Origin: Alistipes onderdonkii
GTDB taxonomy: Bacteria; Bacteroidota; Bacteroidia; Bacteroidales; Rikenellaceae
DNA length: 64,000 nucleotides
Direction: 5' to 3'
Assembly (NCBI RefSeq): GCF_025145285.1
Contig: NZ_CP102251.1
Span: 3,534,001-3,598,000 of the forward strand
Below, one piece after another: positions 13,501 through 20,987 of the stretch. Position 1 is the first letter of the stretch, and each line of letters opens with the position of its first letter. Under the pieces are notes generated by a model. That model was given only the letters and a program-made list of their open reading frames with translations. It had not been told where the DNA came from and searched no databases. A program made the position numbers and the translations under genes.

Positions 13501-13753
13501 GGTGCGGATATGCCGGGAAATGAACCCTGCGGCCATCCTGATGGACATCAAGATGCCCGTGATGGACGGGTTCGAGGCTACGCGGCAGATCCGCAGGTTC
13601 GATCCCGCCGTGCCGATCGTCGCGGTCACGGCATTCGCCTACGACCGCGACCGGCAGAAAGCCCTCGCCGCCGGAGCCAACGAATACGTCGCCAAGCCGC
13701 TGAGCGGGGAGCATATTCGCCGCGTATTGGGGACATTGCTGGCAGGGGTGTAA
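10568..13753 (+). CDS. Hybrid sensor histidine kinase (PAS, GAF, PAS repeats, HisKA, HATPase, receiver)
   Basis: The 1061-residue protein has no transmembrane segment or signal peptide and should be cytosolic. Order: N-terminal PAS (1-120), GAF-like domain (about 135-300), three PAS-like segments (about 305-690), dimerisation/phosphoacceptor motif SHEIRTPLNA with His 709, ATPase motifs NFINNAVKFT, DTGKGI and GTGLGLS, then a receiver domain with phosphoacceptor Asp 993 (MDIKMPVMDG). There is no output domain, Hpt protein or response regulator next to it, so the phosphate target is unknown. The sensory input is also unknown; GAF and PAS domains often bind small ligands or cofactors. It has a strong promoter of its own. 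Confidence 0.92.
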   Translation: MKENEILREIMRDAKIGWWQADRNRRVFHISEGLRDLLGVCSCEVTYEEFGKMITPAYREYALASIGVRGGAERLYPLQGAEGEIWCYWKLLREEVADDGGMLLTGYFRVVDPPSEVVNSQEKQRINDLLFRLNSISQTLLSLLKVDDLDAVVNKILADVLTMFDGGRAYIIESDPEHRLYNCTYEVTAENVTGEQELVSGISMDEVPWWTQRIANGQPVIISSLDELPDEAFREREVLAMQDIKSLIAVPLLSRDKVWGYAGIDIVNRPRIWTGEDYQWFSSLINIISLCIELQRSEREAQSERKYLQSLYHHMPLGYAQLRVIRDRQGKPVDLLVLDTNYTADKIMGAKRETYIGRRISELGLDMEQYLETFAEVLRSNGFIERDSFYEISKRWIHSILYTTRPDEVISLFSDTTEMRNAHEALFNSEKMLRNIFDNVQVGVELYDKEGYLVDINTKDLDIFGIEAKEDVLGVNFFENPIVPGEIARNVRNGLEQSFRLDYPFDRLGGYYPSRKKGSVQIYTKVTMLYGMSGELVNFLVLNIDNTEINEAHNRLEEFESSFSLVSRFGKVGYARFDLVTRDGYAVPQWYHNLGEESDTPMTQVIGIYNHVNPEDREAVFREIGRVKANESNGFTLDLRVGLRDGKNGWTRVNVVRNPLNTDPSKIEMVCVNFDVTELKQTEKSLIEAKNKAEVSDRLKSAFLANMSHEIRTPLNAIVGFSNLLAETDEIGERREYMQVVEENNDLLLKLISDILDLSKIEAGTFEFNYGMVDVNRMCEEAVRSLRLKVQDRPVELLFGDHEEQCRIVGDKNRLMQVITNFINNAVKFTEQGSITLGYRREAGDLLFYVEDTGKGISEEHLRTVFDRFVKLNSFAQGTGLGLSISKSIVEQMGGHIGVESEEGRGSRFWFTIPAVACNVGPDDEPSVVAEAPHPVSRQDGKLPLLLVAEDTDSNFLLVSLMFRKEFDIVRAVNGEEAVRICREMNPAAILMDIKMPVMDGFEATRQIRRFDPAVPIVAVTAFAYDRDRQKALAAGANEYVAKPLSGEHIRRVLGTLLAGV

Positions 13754-14201
13754 CCGCGCCGCGCGTTACGGGCTTCGCCGGCCGGGAAGTATCCGCCGTT
13801 TTCGGGGAGTTCGCCCGCCGGGAAACAATGGCGCGGCATAGCCCTCCCCGCAGGGAAACTTCTGCGGGCGGGATTGCCCAGTGCCTCACCCGCAGCCGCC
13901 TGCCGATGGGGCGTGCCTCGTTGCCGCACCCCTTCCGGGAGACGTCGCGGTGATTTTCGACGGCTTGTATCCGATAGGGTAATATCCTGTTGCAGCACTC
14001 CTCACGGTAATCATTCTGGTGCCCTCGACGGTCGCGCCGATATGGTAAGGTTCCCGCTGCTGCCCGCCCTTCGGGTGATCGTTGCGGCTCTCCGACGGCT
14101 GCAGCCGGTATGGCCGCGTCCGTTCCTGCCCTGTTTCCGGAAAATCTGCACCTTCCCGACGCTATTTCCTGCCGGAGGGTCGATATTTGAAAAAAAAGTA
14201 T
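13754..14201. other. Intergenic region before ssrA, no supported gene
   Basis: About 450 GC-rich bases. Open frames occur on both strands but none has a recognisable product or a good start context. A 7-bp stem hairpin (CCCGCAG with CTGCGGG, 13847-13868) could end kinase transcription, though no T-run follows. The last 30 bases become AT-rich at the ssrA promoter. Confidence 0.5.
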
Positions 14202-14209
14202 TATTTTTG
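14202..14209 (+). promoter_or_regulatory. -7 element (TATTTTTG) for ssrA
   Basis: TATTTTTG fits TAnnTTTG and stands 35 bases before the mature tmRNA 5' end, leaving a short leader for RNase P to remove. No -33 box at proper spacing is clear. Confidence 0.5.
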
Positions 14210-14244
14210 CACTGTTTCCATGAGGCTTTGCCCCGCGAAATTCT

Positions 14245-14644
14245 GGGGGTGCCCGGTTTTGACAGCAGGCAGAGTTTGATTGTAAGCACGCCGAGCGCTG
14301 TGTGGCGGCTCGTAAATCCCGACACTCAAGATTCAAATGGCAATAACAGCTATGCACTCGCTGCATAATTTTCAAGGAAAATTAGCTTAATCGCCGGGCC
14401 CAAGGCGGCTTGGCGACGAGTATCCCGGGGAGTGGTTCCGCCCTTTAACCGCTTTCCATATGGGGTATCATCGATTCAGGGATAGTGCACCGGAGCGTCC
14501 CGGCCGGTGTGCGAAATTCAGGGACTGGGACTCGGGTTCGGTTGCCGCCTGCCAGGCCCGGGTAGAAGGATCAAACGGCGGCTAAGCGTGTAGAAAGCTT
14601 TCGGGTTCCCTGTTTGGACGCGGGTTCGACTCCCGCCACCTCCA
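14245..14644 (+). ncRNA. ssrA: Transfer-messenger RNA (tmRNA)
   Basis: tmRNA rescues stalled ribosomes and tags unfinished proteins for degradation. The 5' end GGGGGTG (14245-14251) pairs with CACCTCC (14637-14643) to form the acceptor stem, with A14644 as discriminator; CCA is not encoded and must be added. The 3' end has the T-arm GGGTTCGACTCCC of the tRNA-like domain. The tag frame ends in codons for YALAA and TAA (14366-14368), the usual proteolysis tag ending. If GAC at 14321 is the resume codon the tag is DTQDSNGNNSYALAA after the tRNA alanine. Length is 400 nt. It is a one-piece tmRNA; SmpB is not in the window. Confidence 0.95.
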
Positions 14645-14651
14645 CGAATGT

Positions 14652-14693
14652 AAAACGCATCTGGTTTATTATTAACCAGATGCGTTTTCTTGT
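14652..14693 (+). terminator. Terminator after ssrA
   Basis: AAAACGCATCTGGTT pairs perfectly with AACCAGATGCGTTTT around a small AT loop (14652-14687), and the right arm ends in TTTTCTTGTT. It is 8 bases after the tmRNA 3' end. Confidence 0.9.
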
Positions 14694-14862
14694 TGTATTA
14701 TATCCTTTATTGCTTGCAGAACGGATGTCGGCGCAGCGGCCCTTCGCAACCCGTGGCGGACACTTTTATGCGACTCAAAACGTGGTTTCGGTCGTATGCC
14801 CTGCGGCCTTGTGGTGGCGATGGCCGGAATCCGGTCTGGCAGGCGTTCGTCGCCAAGAGCCG

Positions 14863-16782
14863 TCAGGGAATCCGGAAGAGCTTGCCTTCGGCGAAGGTAA
14901 CCCACAGCGACCCGTCGGGTGCCTGCCGGAAATCGTTTCCCGCCGAATTGCAGCATTTCACACTCCACAGCAGCGTGCCGTCTTCGCGCACGGCGGCAAC
15001 CTGCCCGAGTCTCCCGGCGACATAGACCACACCGTCGCGCACACAGGCCGGGCAGGAGTTGTATTCGTATCCCCATCCCAGATCGGTGCACCATGTTTCG
15101 CGGTAGGCGTCCGCCGACGTGTCTACGGCCGCCAGCTCGCCGTCCATCGTCTTGTAATAGAATTGCCGTCCGTCGCCGCCGAGGCCCGTCGTTTCGCGCG
15201 CTTTGCGGCTGTTGTCGCGCCATAGCTGCCGTCCGGTAGCCAGGTCGAGGCAGGTCACGGCCCGGTCGGGTGCTACGATGAAGACCTTGCCGCCGGCGAT
15301 GCGGGGCACGACATGCCCCGGGGAGAGGAACACGCCGGGGTGGCCGTTGTTCCATTTCCAGAGGCATCTGCCCGTCGCGGCGTCGAGGCAATAAAGGTGC
15401 CTGTCCCACGCCCCGAATACCAGTTTTCCGTCCGCGAGCGTCGGGCGCCCCTGCGCCTGTCCCTGTCCGTAGTCGTAACGCCAGAGCAGTTTGCCGCTGC
15501 GCAGGTCTATGCGGCCGACGGAGCCGACGCCCAGCCCGATGTAGAGCGAGCTGCGGTCGACGAGCCCGTCGCCGACGACGGCCGTGGCGGTCGGCAGATG
15601 CCACCTTCGGCGGCCTGTCCGGGCGTCGAAGGCCCATATCCCGCCCGAGGCGGCGCCGACGATCACGAGCCCGTCCGTGCAGAGCGGGGTGGTGTAGAGC
15701 GCGTCGGGAAACCTGTGCCGCCACACTTCGCGCCCCCGGCGTGTGTCGTACGCCCGCAATACGCCCTGTGAATTGCCGTAGTAAAGCATGTCGCCGCAGC
15801 ATCCCGCACCCGTCAGTACCATGGCGCTGTCCTGCAGGACGTATTCCATGCGGCCTTCGTAGTCGGGTGCGGCGGGCGGCGGGTCGCAGGGCAGGGCGAG
15901 TATCTGCGGATCCCCCTCCAGGCATACCGTATGGCGGGTGCGTGCGGCATGTCCGAGCGGCTTTTCGCGGATGCGCACCGAGTCGGCGAAGAAATCGAGC
16001 AGGGTATATCCCGGCGCCTCGCCCGGCCTGCCGGCCAGTGCCCGGCCGGGTATGCCCGCGATGCCGTCGAAATTGCGCAGGTCGAGCCGGTGATAGTGCC
16101 CGTAGAGCGAGGCGGTGATGCCCAGCCGTTTGAGCGTTGCGACCACCTCCTGCCTGTTGGTGAGGTCTTTGTTGAGCGGGTAGTGGCAGAGGCTTACGAT
16201 ACGTTCGCCGGGACGGGCCCCGGCGGCCTGCGCTCCGAGCCATGCGAGGTCTTCGGTGCGCACGACGCCGTCGGCCATTTTCATGTAGGGCCCGCAGTTG
16301 TAGCCCAGGAAAAGGTAGCCTCCCGCACGGTGCGCGACGCGCCCGTCATGGCCGAATATGCGGCGGAACGTCGTGCATCCGCTCTCCGACCAGGTCGTTT
16401 CGTGGTTGCCCATGACGGTGAACCACGGTTTTTCGAGCTGCGACATCAGCCCGTACACGTGCTCCAGTTCCTCGTCGCTGCCCGTGTTGGTGAGATCCCC
16501 GCCGAAGATGACCAGTTCGGCATCCGACGCGTTGGCTTCGGCGACGGCCACGCGGAAGAGCGAGTCCTGTGCATTGCCCGGCGAGACATGTATGTCGGTG
16601 AAAAAGACGACGTGCAGCGTATCGGCCGGGGTGGGGCGTGTTTGCGCCGCGGCGGTTCGGGTGTCCCGCCGCGCTGCGTGATCCGCCGTAGCGGAGGCTC
16701 CCGCCGCAGGCGCATGCACGGGGGCGAGTGCCGACAGGCACCACGCCATGCCGAGGCTCAGCCGGAGGATCTGTTTTTTCAT
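14863..16782 (-). CDS. Exported metallophosphoesterase fused to a PQQ-type beta-propeller
   Basis: The 639-residue protein has a signal peptide (about residues 1-27). Residues 55-290 are a calcineurin-type phosphoesterase with metal motifs FTDIHVS, GGDLTN, GNHET, CHYPL and GHYHRLD. Residues 320-639 hold several PQQ/BamB-like propeller blades, each with a 'A(Y/F)D...G(R/K)..W(R)' pattern (for example AFDARTGRRRWHL and CLDAATGRCLWKW). The product should act in the periplasm or at the surface. The substrate is unknown; the propeller may bind a protein or glycan partner. It is transcribed alone, away from purT, with which it shares an 84-base divergent gap. Confidence is high for the domains, low for the role. 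Confidence 0.85.
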   Translation of the reverse strand: MKKQILRLSLGMAWCLSALAPVHAPAAGASATADHAARRDTRTAAAQTRPTPADTLHVVFFTDIHVSPGNAQDSLFRVAVAEANASDAELVIFGGDLTNTGSDEELEHVYGLMSQLEKPWFTVMGNHETTWSESGCTTFRRIFGHDGRVAHRAGGYLFLGYNCGPYMKMADGVVRTEDLAWLGAQAAGARPGERIVSLCHYPLNKDLTNRQEVVATLKRLGITASLYGHYHRLDLRNFDGIAGIPGRALAGRPGEAPGYTLLDFFADSVRIREKPLGHAARTRHTVCLEGDPQILALPCDPPPAAPDYEGRMEYVLQDSAMVLTGAGCCGDMLYYGNSQGVLRAYDTRRGREVWRHRFPDALYTTPLCTDGLVIVGAASGGIWAFDARTGRRRWHLPTATAVVGDGLVDRSSLYIGLGVGSVGRIDLRSGKLLWRYDYGQGQAQGRPTLADGKLVFGAWDRHLYCLDAATGRCLWKWNNGHPGVFLSPGHVVPRIAGGKVFIVAPDRAVTCLDLATGRQLWRDNSRKARETTGLGGDGRQFYYKTMDGELAAVDTSADAYRETWCTDLGWGYEYNSCPACVRDGVVYVAGRLGQVAAVREDGTLLWSVKCCNSAGNDFRQAPDGSLWVTFAEGKLFRIP

Positions 16783-16836
16783 GGCCGTCGAGGTAAGTTT
16801 TAATGCGGTAAGGTACGAAATTCAGGGCAAAAAACA

Positions 16837-16844
16837 TATCTTTG
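16837..16844 (+). promoter_or_regulatory. -7 element (TATCTTTG) for purT
   Basis: Exact TAnnTTTG match, 22 bases before the purT ATG at 16867. No -33 box with the usual spacing is evident. Confidence 0.55.
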
Positions 16845-16866
16845 TGCCACTGAAAAATACAGACAT

Positions 16867-18045
16867 ATGGCTAAAAAGATCATGCTGCTCGGTTCGGGCG
16901 AACTGGGCAAGGAGTTCGTAATCGCGGCGCAGCGGCTGGGACAGACCGTCGTGGCGTGCGATTCCTATGCAGGCGCCCCTGCCATGCAGGTGGCCGACGC
17001 CTGCGAGGTGTTCCCGATGCTCGACGGCGATGCGCTCGCCGCTGCCGTGGCCCGGCACCGCCCCGACGTCATCGTCCCCGAGATCGAGGCGATCCGCACC
17101 GAACGCCTCTACGACTTCGAACGCGAGGGCATCCAGGTCGTGCCGAGCGCCCGCGCCGTCAATTTCACGATGAACCGCAAGGCCATCCGCGACCTTGCCG
17201 CCCGGGAGCTGGGGCTGAAGACCGCCCGTTATTTCTACGCCACGTCGCTCGCCGAACTGGAGGAAGCTGCCGCCCGGATCGGGTTCCCGTGCGTGGTCAA
17301 GCCGCTGATGTCCTCCTCGGGCAAGGGGCAGTCGCTCGTCAGGAATGCCGGCGAACTGGAGAGGGCCTGGCACTACGGCTGCGAAGGGTCGCGCGGCGAT
17401 ATCCGCGAGCTGATCATCGAGGAATTCATCCGCTTCGACAGCGAAATCACGCTGCTGACCGTCACGCAGAAGGATGGCCCGACGCTCTTTTGCCCGCCGA
17501 TCGGCCATGTGCAGAAGGGCGGCGACTACCGCGAGAGTTTCCAGTCGCCCTACGTGGCACCGGAACACCTTGCCCAGGCGCAGCGCATGGCGGCCGCCGT
17601 CACCGAAGCCCTAACCGGTGCCGGGCTGTGGGGCGTGGAATTCTTCCTGAGCCACGAAAACGGGGTCTATTTCTCCGAACTTTCGCCGCGCCCGCACGAC
17701 ACGGGCATGGTGACGCTGGCCGGGACGCAGAACCTCAATGAGTTCGAACTGCACCTGCGCGCCGTGCTGGGGCTGCCGATCCCCGCGGTGACTTTCGAAC
17801 GCCTGGGCGCCACGGCCGTGGTGCTCTCGCCTCTGGCAAGCCCCGTGGCGCCGCGTTACGAGGGGATCGACCGGGCGCTGGCCTCCGATCCCCGTACCGA
17901 CGTGCGGATCTTCGGCAAACCTTCGGCGCGCGTCAACCGCCGTATGGGCATCGTCGTGGGCTATGCGCCGCTGGGCGACGACCTCGATGTTCTGCGCGGA
18001 CGGGTGAAGGCCGCGGCCGCCGAAATCAAAGTCCTCGAACCTTAA
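16867..18045 (+). CDS. purT: Formate-dependent phosphoribosylglycinamide formyltransferase (PurT)
   Basis: PurT makes formyl-GAR from GAR, ATP and formate, the third step of purine synthesis, without a folate donor. The 392-residue protein has the N-terminal [10 protein letters not shown] nucleotide-fold motif, [11 protein letters not shown], the ATP-grasp core ([16 protein letters not shown] and [17 protein letters not shown]), and [14 protein letters not shown], all characteristic of PurT and separating it from PurK. Length matches E. coli PurT (392). The next gene, a cyclophilin, starts 15 bases later, so both may share an mRNA. Confidence 0.96.
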   Translation: MAKKIMLLGSGELGKEFVIAAQRLGQTVVACDSYAGAPAMQVADACEVFPMLDGDALAAAVARHRPDVIVPEIEAIRTERLYDFEREGIQVVPSARAVNFTMNRKAIRDLAARELGLKTARYFYATSLAELEEAAARIGFPCVVKPLMSSSGKGQSLVRNAGELERAWHYGCEGSRGDIRELIIEEFIRFDSEITLLTVTQKDGPTLFCPPIGHVQKGGDYRESFQSPYVAPEHLAQAQRMAAAVTEALTGAGLWGVEFFLSHENGVYFSELSPRPHDTGMVTLAGTQNLNEFELHLRAVLGLPIPAVTFERLGATAVVLSPLASPVAPRYEGIDRALASDPRTDVRIFGKPSARVNRRMGIVVGYAPLGDDLDVLRGRVKAAAAEIKVLEP

Positions 18046-18059
18046 AAACCTGTTTCGAT

Positions 18060-18500
18060 ATGGCACAATATGCAATTATTTCGACCGAGAAAGGCGACAT
18101 GAAGGCCGAGCTCTATACGGAGGAGACCCCCGGTACGGTGGCGAACTTCATCGAGCTGGCCAACCACAATTTCTACGACGGGCTGACCTTCCACCGGGTA
18201 ATCCCGGGCTTCGTCATCCAGGGCGGCTGCCCGCGGGGCGACGGCACGGGCGGCCCCGGGTACAAGATCAAATGCGAGACCTCGGCGCCGCGCCAGTACC
18301 ACGACCGGGGCGTGCTCTCGATGGCCCATGCCGGAAAGGACACGGGCGGCTCGCAATTTTTTATCTGCTGCGCCCGCGAGTCGACGCAGCACCTCGACGG
18401 CCGCCACACCTGCTTCGGCCGGGTGGTCGAGGGGCTGGACGTCATCGACGACATCCGTCCCGGCGACCTGATCCTCTCGATCCGCATCGCGGAGGAGTAG
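18060..18500 (+). CDS. Peptidyl-prolyl cis-trans isomerase, cyclophilin type
   Basis: A 146-residue cyclophilin that speeds proline isomerisation in folding proteins. It carries the active-site motif [17 protein letters not shown], then [20 protein letters not shown] and the closing [13 protein letters not shown]. There is no signal peptide, so it is cytosolic. Length matches small bacterial PpiB-type enzymes. It directly follows purT and is ended by a strong terminator. Confidence 0.95.
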   Translation: MAQYAIISTEKGDMKAELYTEETPGTVANFIELANHNFYDGLTFHRVIPGFVIQGGCPRGDGTGGPGYKIKCETSAPRQYHDRGVLSMAHAGKDTGGSQFFICCARESTQHLDGRHTCFGRVVEGLDVIDDIRPGDLILSIRIAEE

Positions 18501-18525
18501 GCATACCGCCCGCGTGTACATGAAC

Positions 18526-18551
18526 AAAGCCCTCCCTGTGCGGAGGGCTTT
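18526..18551 (+). terminator. Terminator after the purT-cyclophilin unit
   Basis: AAAGCCCTCC and GGAGGGCTTT form a perfect 10-bp stem around a 6-base loop, 25 bases after the cyclophilin stop. The stem's A/T ends supply tracts on both strands, and the GNAT gene converges from the right, so it may work both ways. Confidence 0.8.
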
Positions 18552-18567
18552 GTCCTTGCCCCCCCCC

Positions 18568-19419
18568 TTATATTTTTTTCACCATTTCGAACTGCCGCCC
18601 CGTCACGGCGATGTTCGCCGCCTCCAGGAACGCCGTTAACGATTCGCAGCCGGCCTCGGTGTTTATGGCCTTGACCGAATCCGCCTTGTTGAGCCGGAGC
18701 GCTTCCCGCAGCAGCGAGGTGGCGATCCCCCGCCGCCTGTACCGCTTGTCGACAGCGATCAGGGCAATGTCGCCCGAGGCGGGTTCGAAGATGCAGTATC
18801 CCACTTGTGTCCCCTCTGCGCGGGCGCTCAGCCCGGCGAAGTCCCCCGCAGCCCGCCTTATGGCCTCGGGGCTGTTCTGCCAGGAGGGCATGAAATCCCA
18901 GAACTGCGGATCGGGGGCGAACCGTCCCACATCGACGGGCGTTACCGTACAGGCAATGTCCGGGATTTTCGCGCCGAGGTGCACCTGCGCGTCCTGTTGT
19001 ATGGAATAATTGAATTCACGCGCCGTTTCGAACCCGAGCTTCCGGTAGACCGATACCGCCTTTGTGTTGTGTTGCAGGACTTCCAGCAGGTATTGCCGGA
19101 TTCCGGCCTCCCGCAAATAGGGAATGGAGTGTTCGAAGACCTTTGCGGCGAGCCCCTGCCCGCGATAGGCTTCGAGGGTTCCCGTGCCGGTGTCGTAGGC
19201 TGTCGGCAGGCCGTTGAAATTCCCTGTCCCGTTCAGGGTGAACGCGGCGATCCGCTCCCCGTCGAACGCGGCGAACGACAGGCGGGGATCGAAACCGCGC
19301 CTTCGCAGCATGCGCCGGAGCTGCGTTTCGTCCAGTTGGACTTCGTAATCGGCGAATGCCTGGCCGAATGCCTCGAACAGCGTGCCGAAACATGTATTTT
19401 CCAGTGATTTTATCTCCAT
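18568..19419 (-). CDS. Tandem GNAT-family N-acetyltransferase
   Basis: The 283-residue cytosolic protein has two GNAT halves. The first (about 1-140) has the acetyl-CoA loop TLEAYRGQGLA and the typical NTKAVSVYRKLGFE. The second (about 150-283) has IALIAVDKRYRRRGIATSLL and a shorter C-terminal part. GNAT enzymes move an acetyl group to amines of small molecules or proteins; the target here is unknown. It reads alone on the minus strand. Confidence 0.86.
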   Translation of the reverse strand: MEIKSLENTCFGTLFEAFGQAFADYEVQLDETQLRRMLRRRGFDPRLSFAAFDGERIAAFTLNGTGNFNGLPTAYDTGTGTLEAYRGQGLAAKVFEHSIPYLREAGIRQYLLEVLQHNTKAVSVYRKLGFETAREFNYSIQQDAQVHLGAKIPDIACTVTPVDVGRFAPDPQFWDFMPSWQNSPEAIRRAAGDFAGLSARAEGTQVGYCIFEPASGDIALIAVDKRYRRRGIATSLLREALRLNKADSVKAINTEAGCESLTAFLEAANIAVTGRQFEMVKKI

Positions 19420-19551
19420 ATGCGTCTGTTTCGGGTTTCGGGGGACAGGGCTCCGTCCCCTCTTTTCAAGAGTCGTCGGTTGCAGCTTCTTCCCGCTGCG
19501 GGATCGCGCTTTACGCCGGGCACCGCCCCCTCTTCGCCGGAAAGCTGCCTG

Positions 19552-19590
19552 AAAAAAACTCCCCTCGGGAACCGATGTCCGCGAGGGGAG
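19552..19590 (-). terminator. Terminator after the aminotransferase
   Basis: On the minus strand CTCCCCTCG pairs with CGAGGGGAG and is followed by TTTTTTTC. It stands 26 bases past the aminotransferase stop codon. Confidence 0.88.
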
Positions 19591-19615
19591 CGCCTTATTC
19601 CGTATTGCCCGGGAG

Positions 19616-20803
19616 TTACTTCCCGAACTTGGCGATGATATTGTCCGTAGCTTTTTTCAGCAATTCCTCGGGGCAGCAGAGGGTGATGCGGATGTAACGG
19701 TTGCCCTCCGAGCCGAAGATGCCGCCCGGGGTCAGGAACACGTCGCATTTGTCCATCACCTCGTCCGAGAACGCAAAGCTGTCGCCCTCATACGACTCGG
19801 GCAGCTCGGCCCATACGAACAGGCCGGCCTGGTGCTCGCGGTATTTGCATCCCAGCGCGTCGAGCAGCGCATAGGCCTGCTTCTCGCGGCCGTAATAGAT
19901 GTCGTTCAGCTCCTTGAACCACTCTTCGCCCAAAGCCAGCGCCGTGTCGGCCGCCGCCTGGATCGGGTAGAACATGCCCGAGTCCATGTTCGACTTGAAC
20001 GTCAGGATCGAGTCGATCCACTCCTTCTTGCCCACGACGACGCCCACGCGCCAGCCGGCCATCGAGTGACCTTTCGACAGCGAGTTCATCTCCAGTGCGA
20101 CGTCGCGTGCGCCCTCGGCCTCCATGATCGAGATCGGGGCGGCGGCATTGCGGATGAAACTGTACGGGTTGTCGTGCACGATCAGGATGTTGTGCCGGGC
20201 GCCGAAATCCACGATTTTCTGGAACAGCTCCATCGTCGGGGTCTGGCCCGTCGGCATGTTGGGGTAGTTGACCAGCATCATCTTCACGCCGTCCAACCCG
20301 GCCTTCTCGATCGCCTCGAAGTCGGGATAGAAGCCGGTCTGCTTGTTCAGCGCATAGGGAACCATCTCGCCGCCCGAGAGGCGCACGGCAGCCGAGTAGG
20401 TGGGGTAGCCGGGGTTGGGCACGAGCACCTTGTCTCCCTTATTGAGGAACGTCATGCATATGTGCATGATGCCCTCCTTCGAGCCGATCAGGGGCAGTAC
20501 TTCGTTGTTGTAGTCCAGTTCCGTGCGGTACCATTTCTTATACCAGTCCGCAAAAGCCTTGCGCAGGATGGGTTCTCCCTTGTAAGACATGTATTTGTGT
20601 ACGTCGGGGCGCTGTGCCTCCTTTGCGAGGCGGTCGATGACCGACTGGTGCGGGGGCAGGTCGGGGCTGCCCATAGCGAGTTTCACGATCTGACGGCCCG
20701 TTGCCGCTTCGATTTCGGCGATCTCGCGCAGACGGCGCGAAAAATAGTACTCTCCGATGCCGTCCAACCGATGGGAACGGGCGATGTTGACTGCTTTTGC
20801 CAT
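19616..20803 (-). CDS. PLP-dependent aminotransferase, class I/II
   Basis: A 395-residue fold-type I aminotransferase. It has the GSPDLPPHQSV substrate segment, LIGSKEGIMHI, PNPGYPTY, NYPNMPTGQ, HDNPYSF and the PLP Schiff-base lysine in NSLSKGHSMAGWRVG, with the carboxylate-binding arginine in NRYIRITLCC. Members act on aspartate, alanine or LL-diaminopimelate; the exact substrate cannot be fixed here. The ATG at 20803 is chosen because a -7 promoter element sits at 20835-20842, between it and the longer upstream frame. Confidence 0.9.
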   Translation of the reverse strand: MAKAVNIARSHRLDGIGEYYFSRRLREIAEIEAATGRQIVKLAMGSPDLPPHQSVIDRLAKEAQRPDVHKYMSYKGEPILRKAFADWYKKWYRTELDYNNEVLPLIGSKEGIMHICMTFLNKGDKVLVPNPGYPTYSAAVRLSGGEMVPYALNKQTGFYPDFEAIEKAGLDGVKMMLVNYPNMPTGQTPTMELFQKIVDFGARHNILIVHDNPYSFIRNAAAPISIMEAEGARDVALEMNSLSKGHSMAGWRVGVVVGKKEWIDSILTFKSNMDSGMFYPIQAAADTALALGEEWFKELNDIYYGREKQAYALLDALGCKYREHQAGLFVWAELPESYEGDSFAFSDEVMDKCDVFLTPGGIFGSEGNRYIRITLCCPEELLKKATDNIIAKFGK

Positions 20804-20834
20804 AGTATAAGGGTGTTTGGATTTTTGCCAGCAG

Positions 20835-20842
20835 CAAAGATA
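20835..20842 (-). promoter_or_regulatory. -7 element (TATCTTTG) for the aminotransferase
   Basis: Exact minus-strand TAnnTTTG match 31 bases before the ATG at 20803; it helps to decide the start codon. Confidence 0.55.
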
Positions 20843-20942
20843 GGTATTCCGATTAAAATTTAAAAGCCATCGTTGAATTTTATCTGCCATCCGACTCTCT
20901 CCGCCGCTTCATTTCTCGCCCCAAACTGCTTTTGAGCGACAT

Positions 20943-20987
20943 GCGGGACGGGTAACAGTTCGTAACATTTTTTACGAACCGTCCCGC
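20943..20987 (-). terminator. Two-part hairpin after the AspT/YidE-type transporter gene
   Basis: Outer stem GCGGGACG (20943-20950) with CGTCCCGC (20980-20987) and inner stem GTTCGTAA with TTACGAAC are separated by a 7-base one-sided bulge. It abuts the transporter stop codon. There is no clear T-run after it on the minus strand, so it may be an RNA-stabilising or weak termination structure. Confidence 0.55.
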
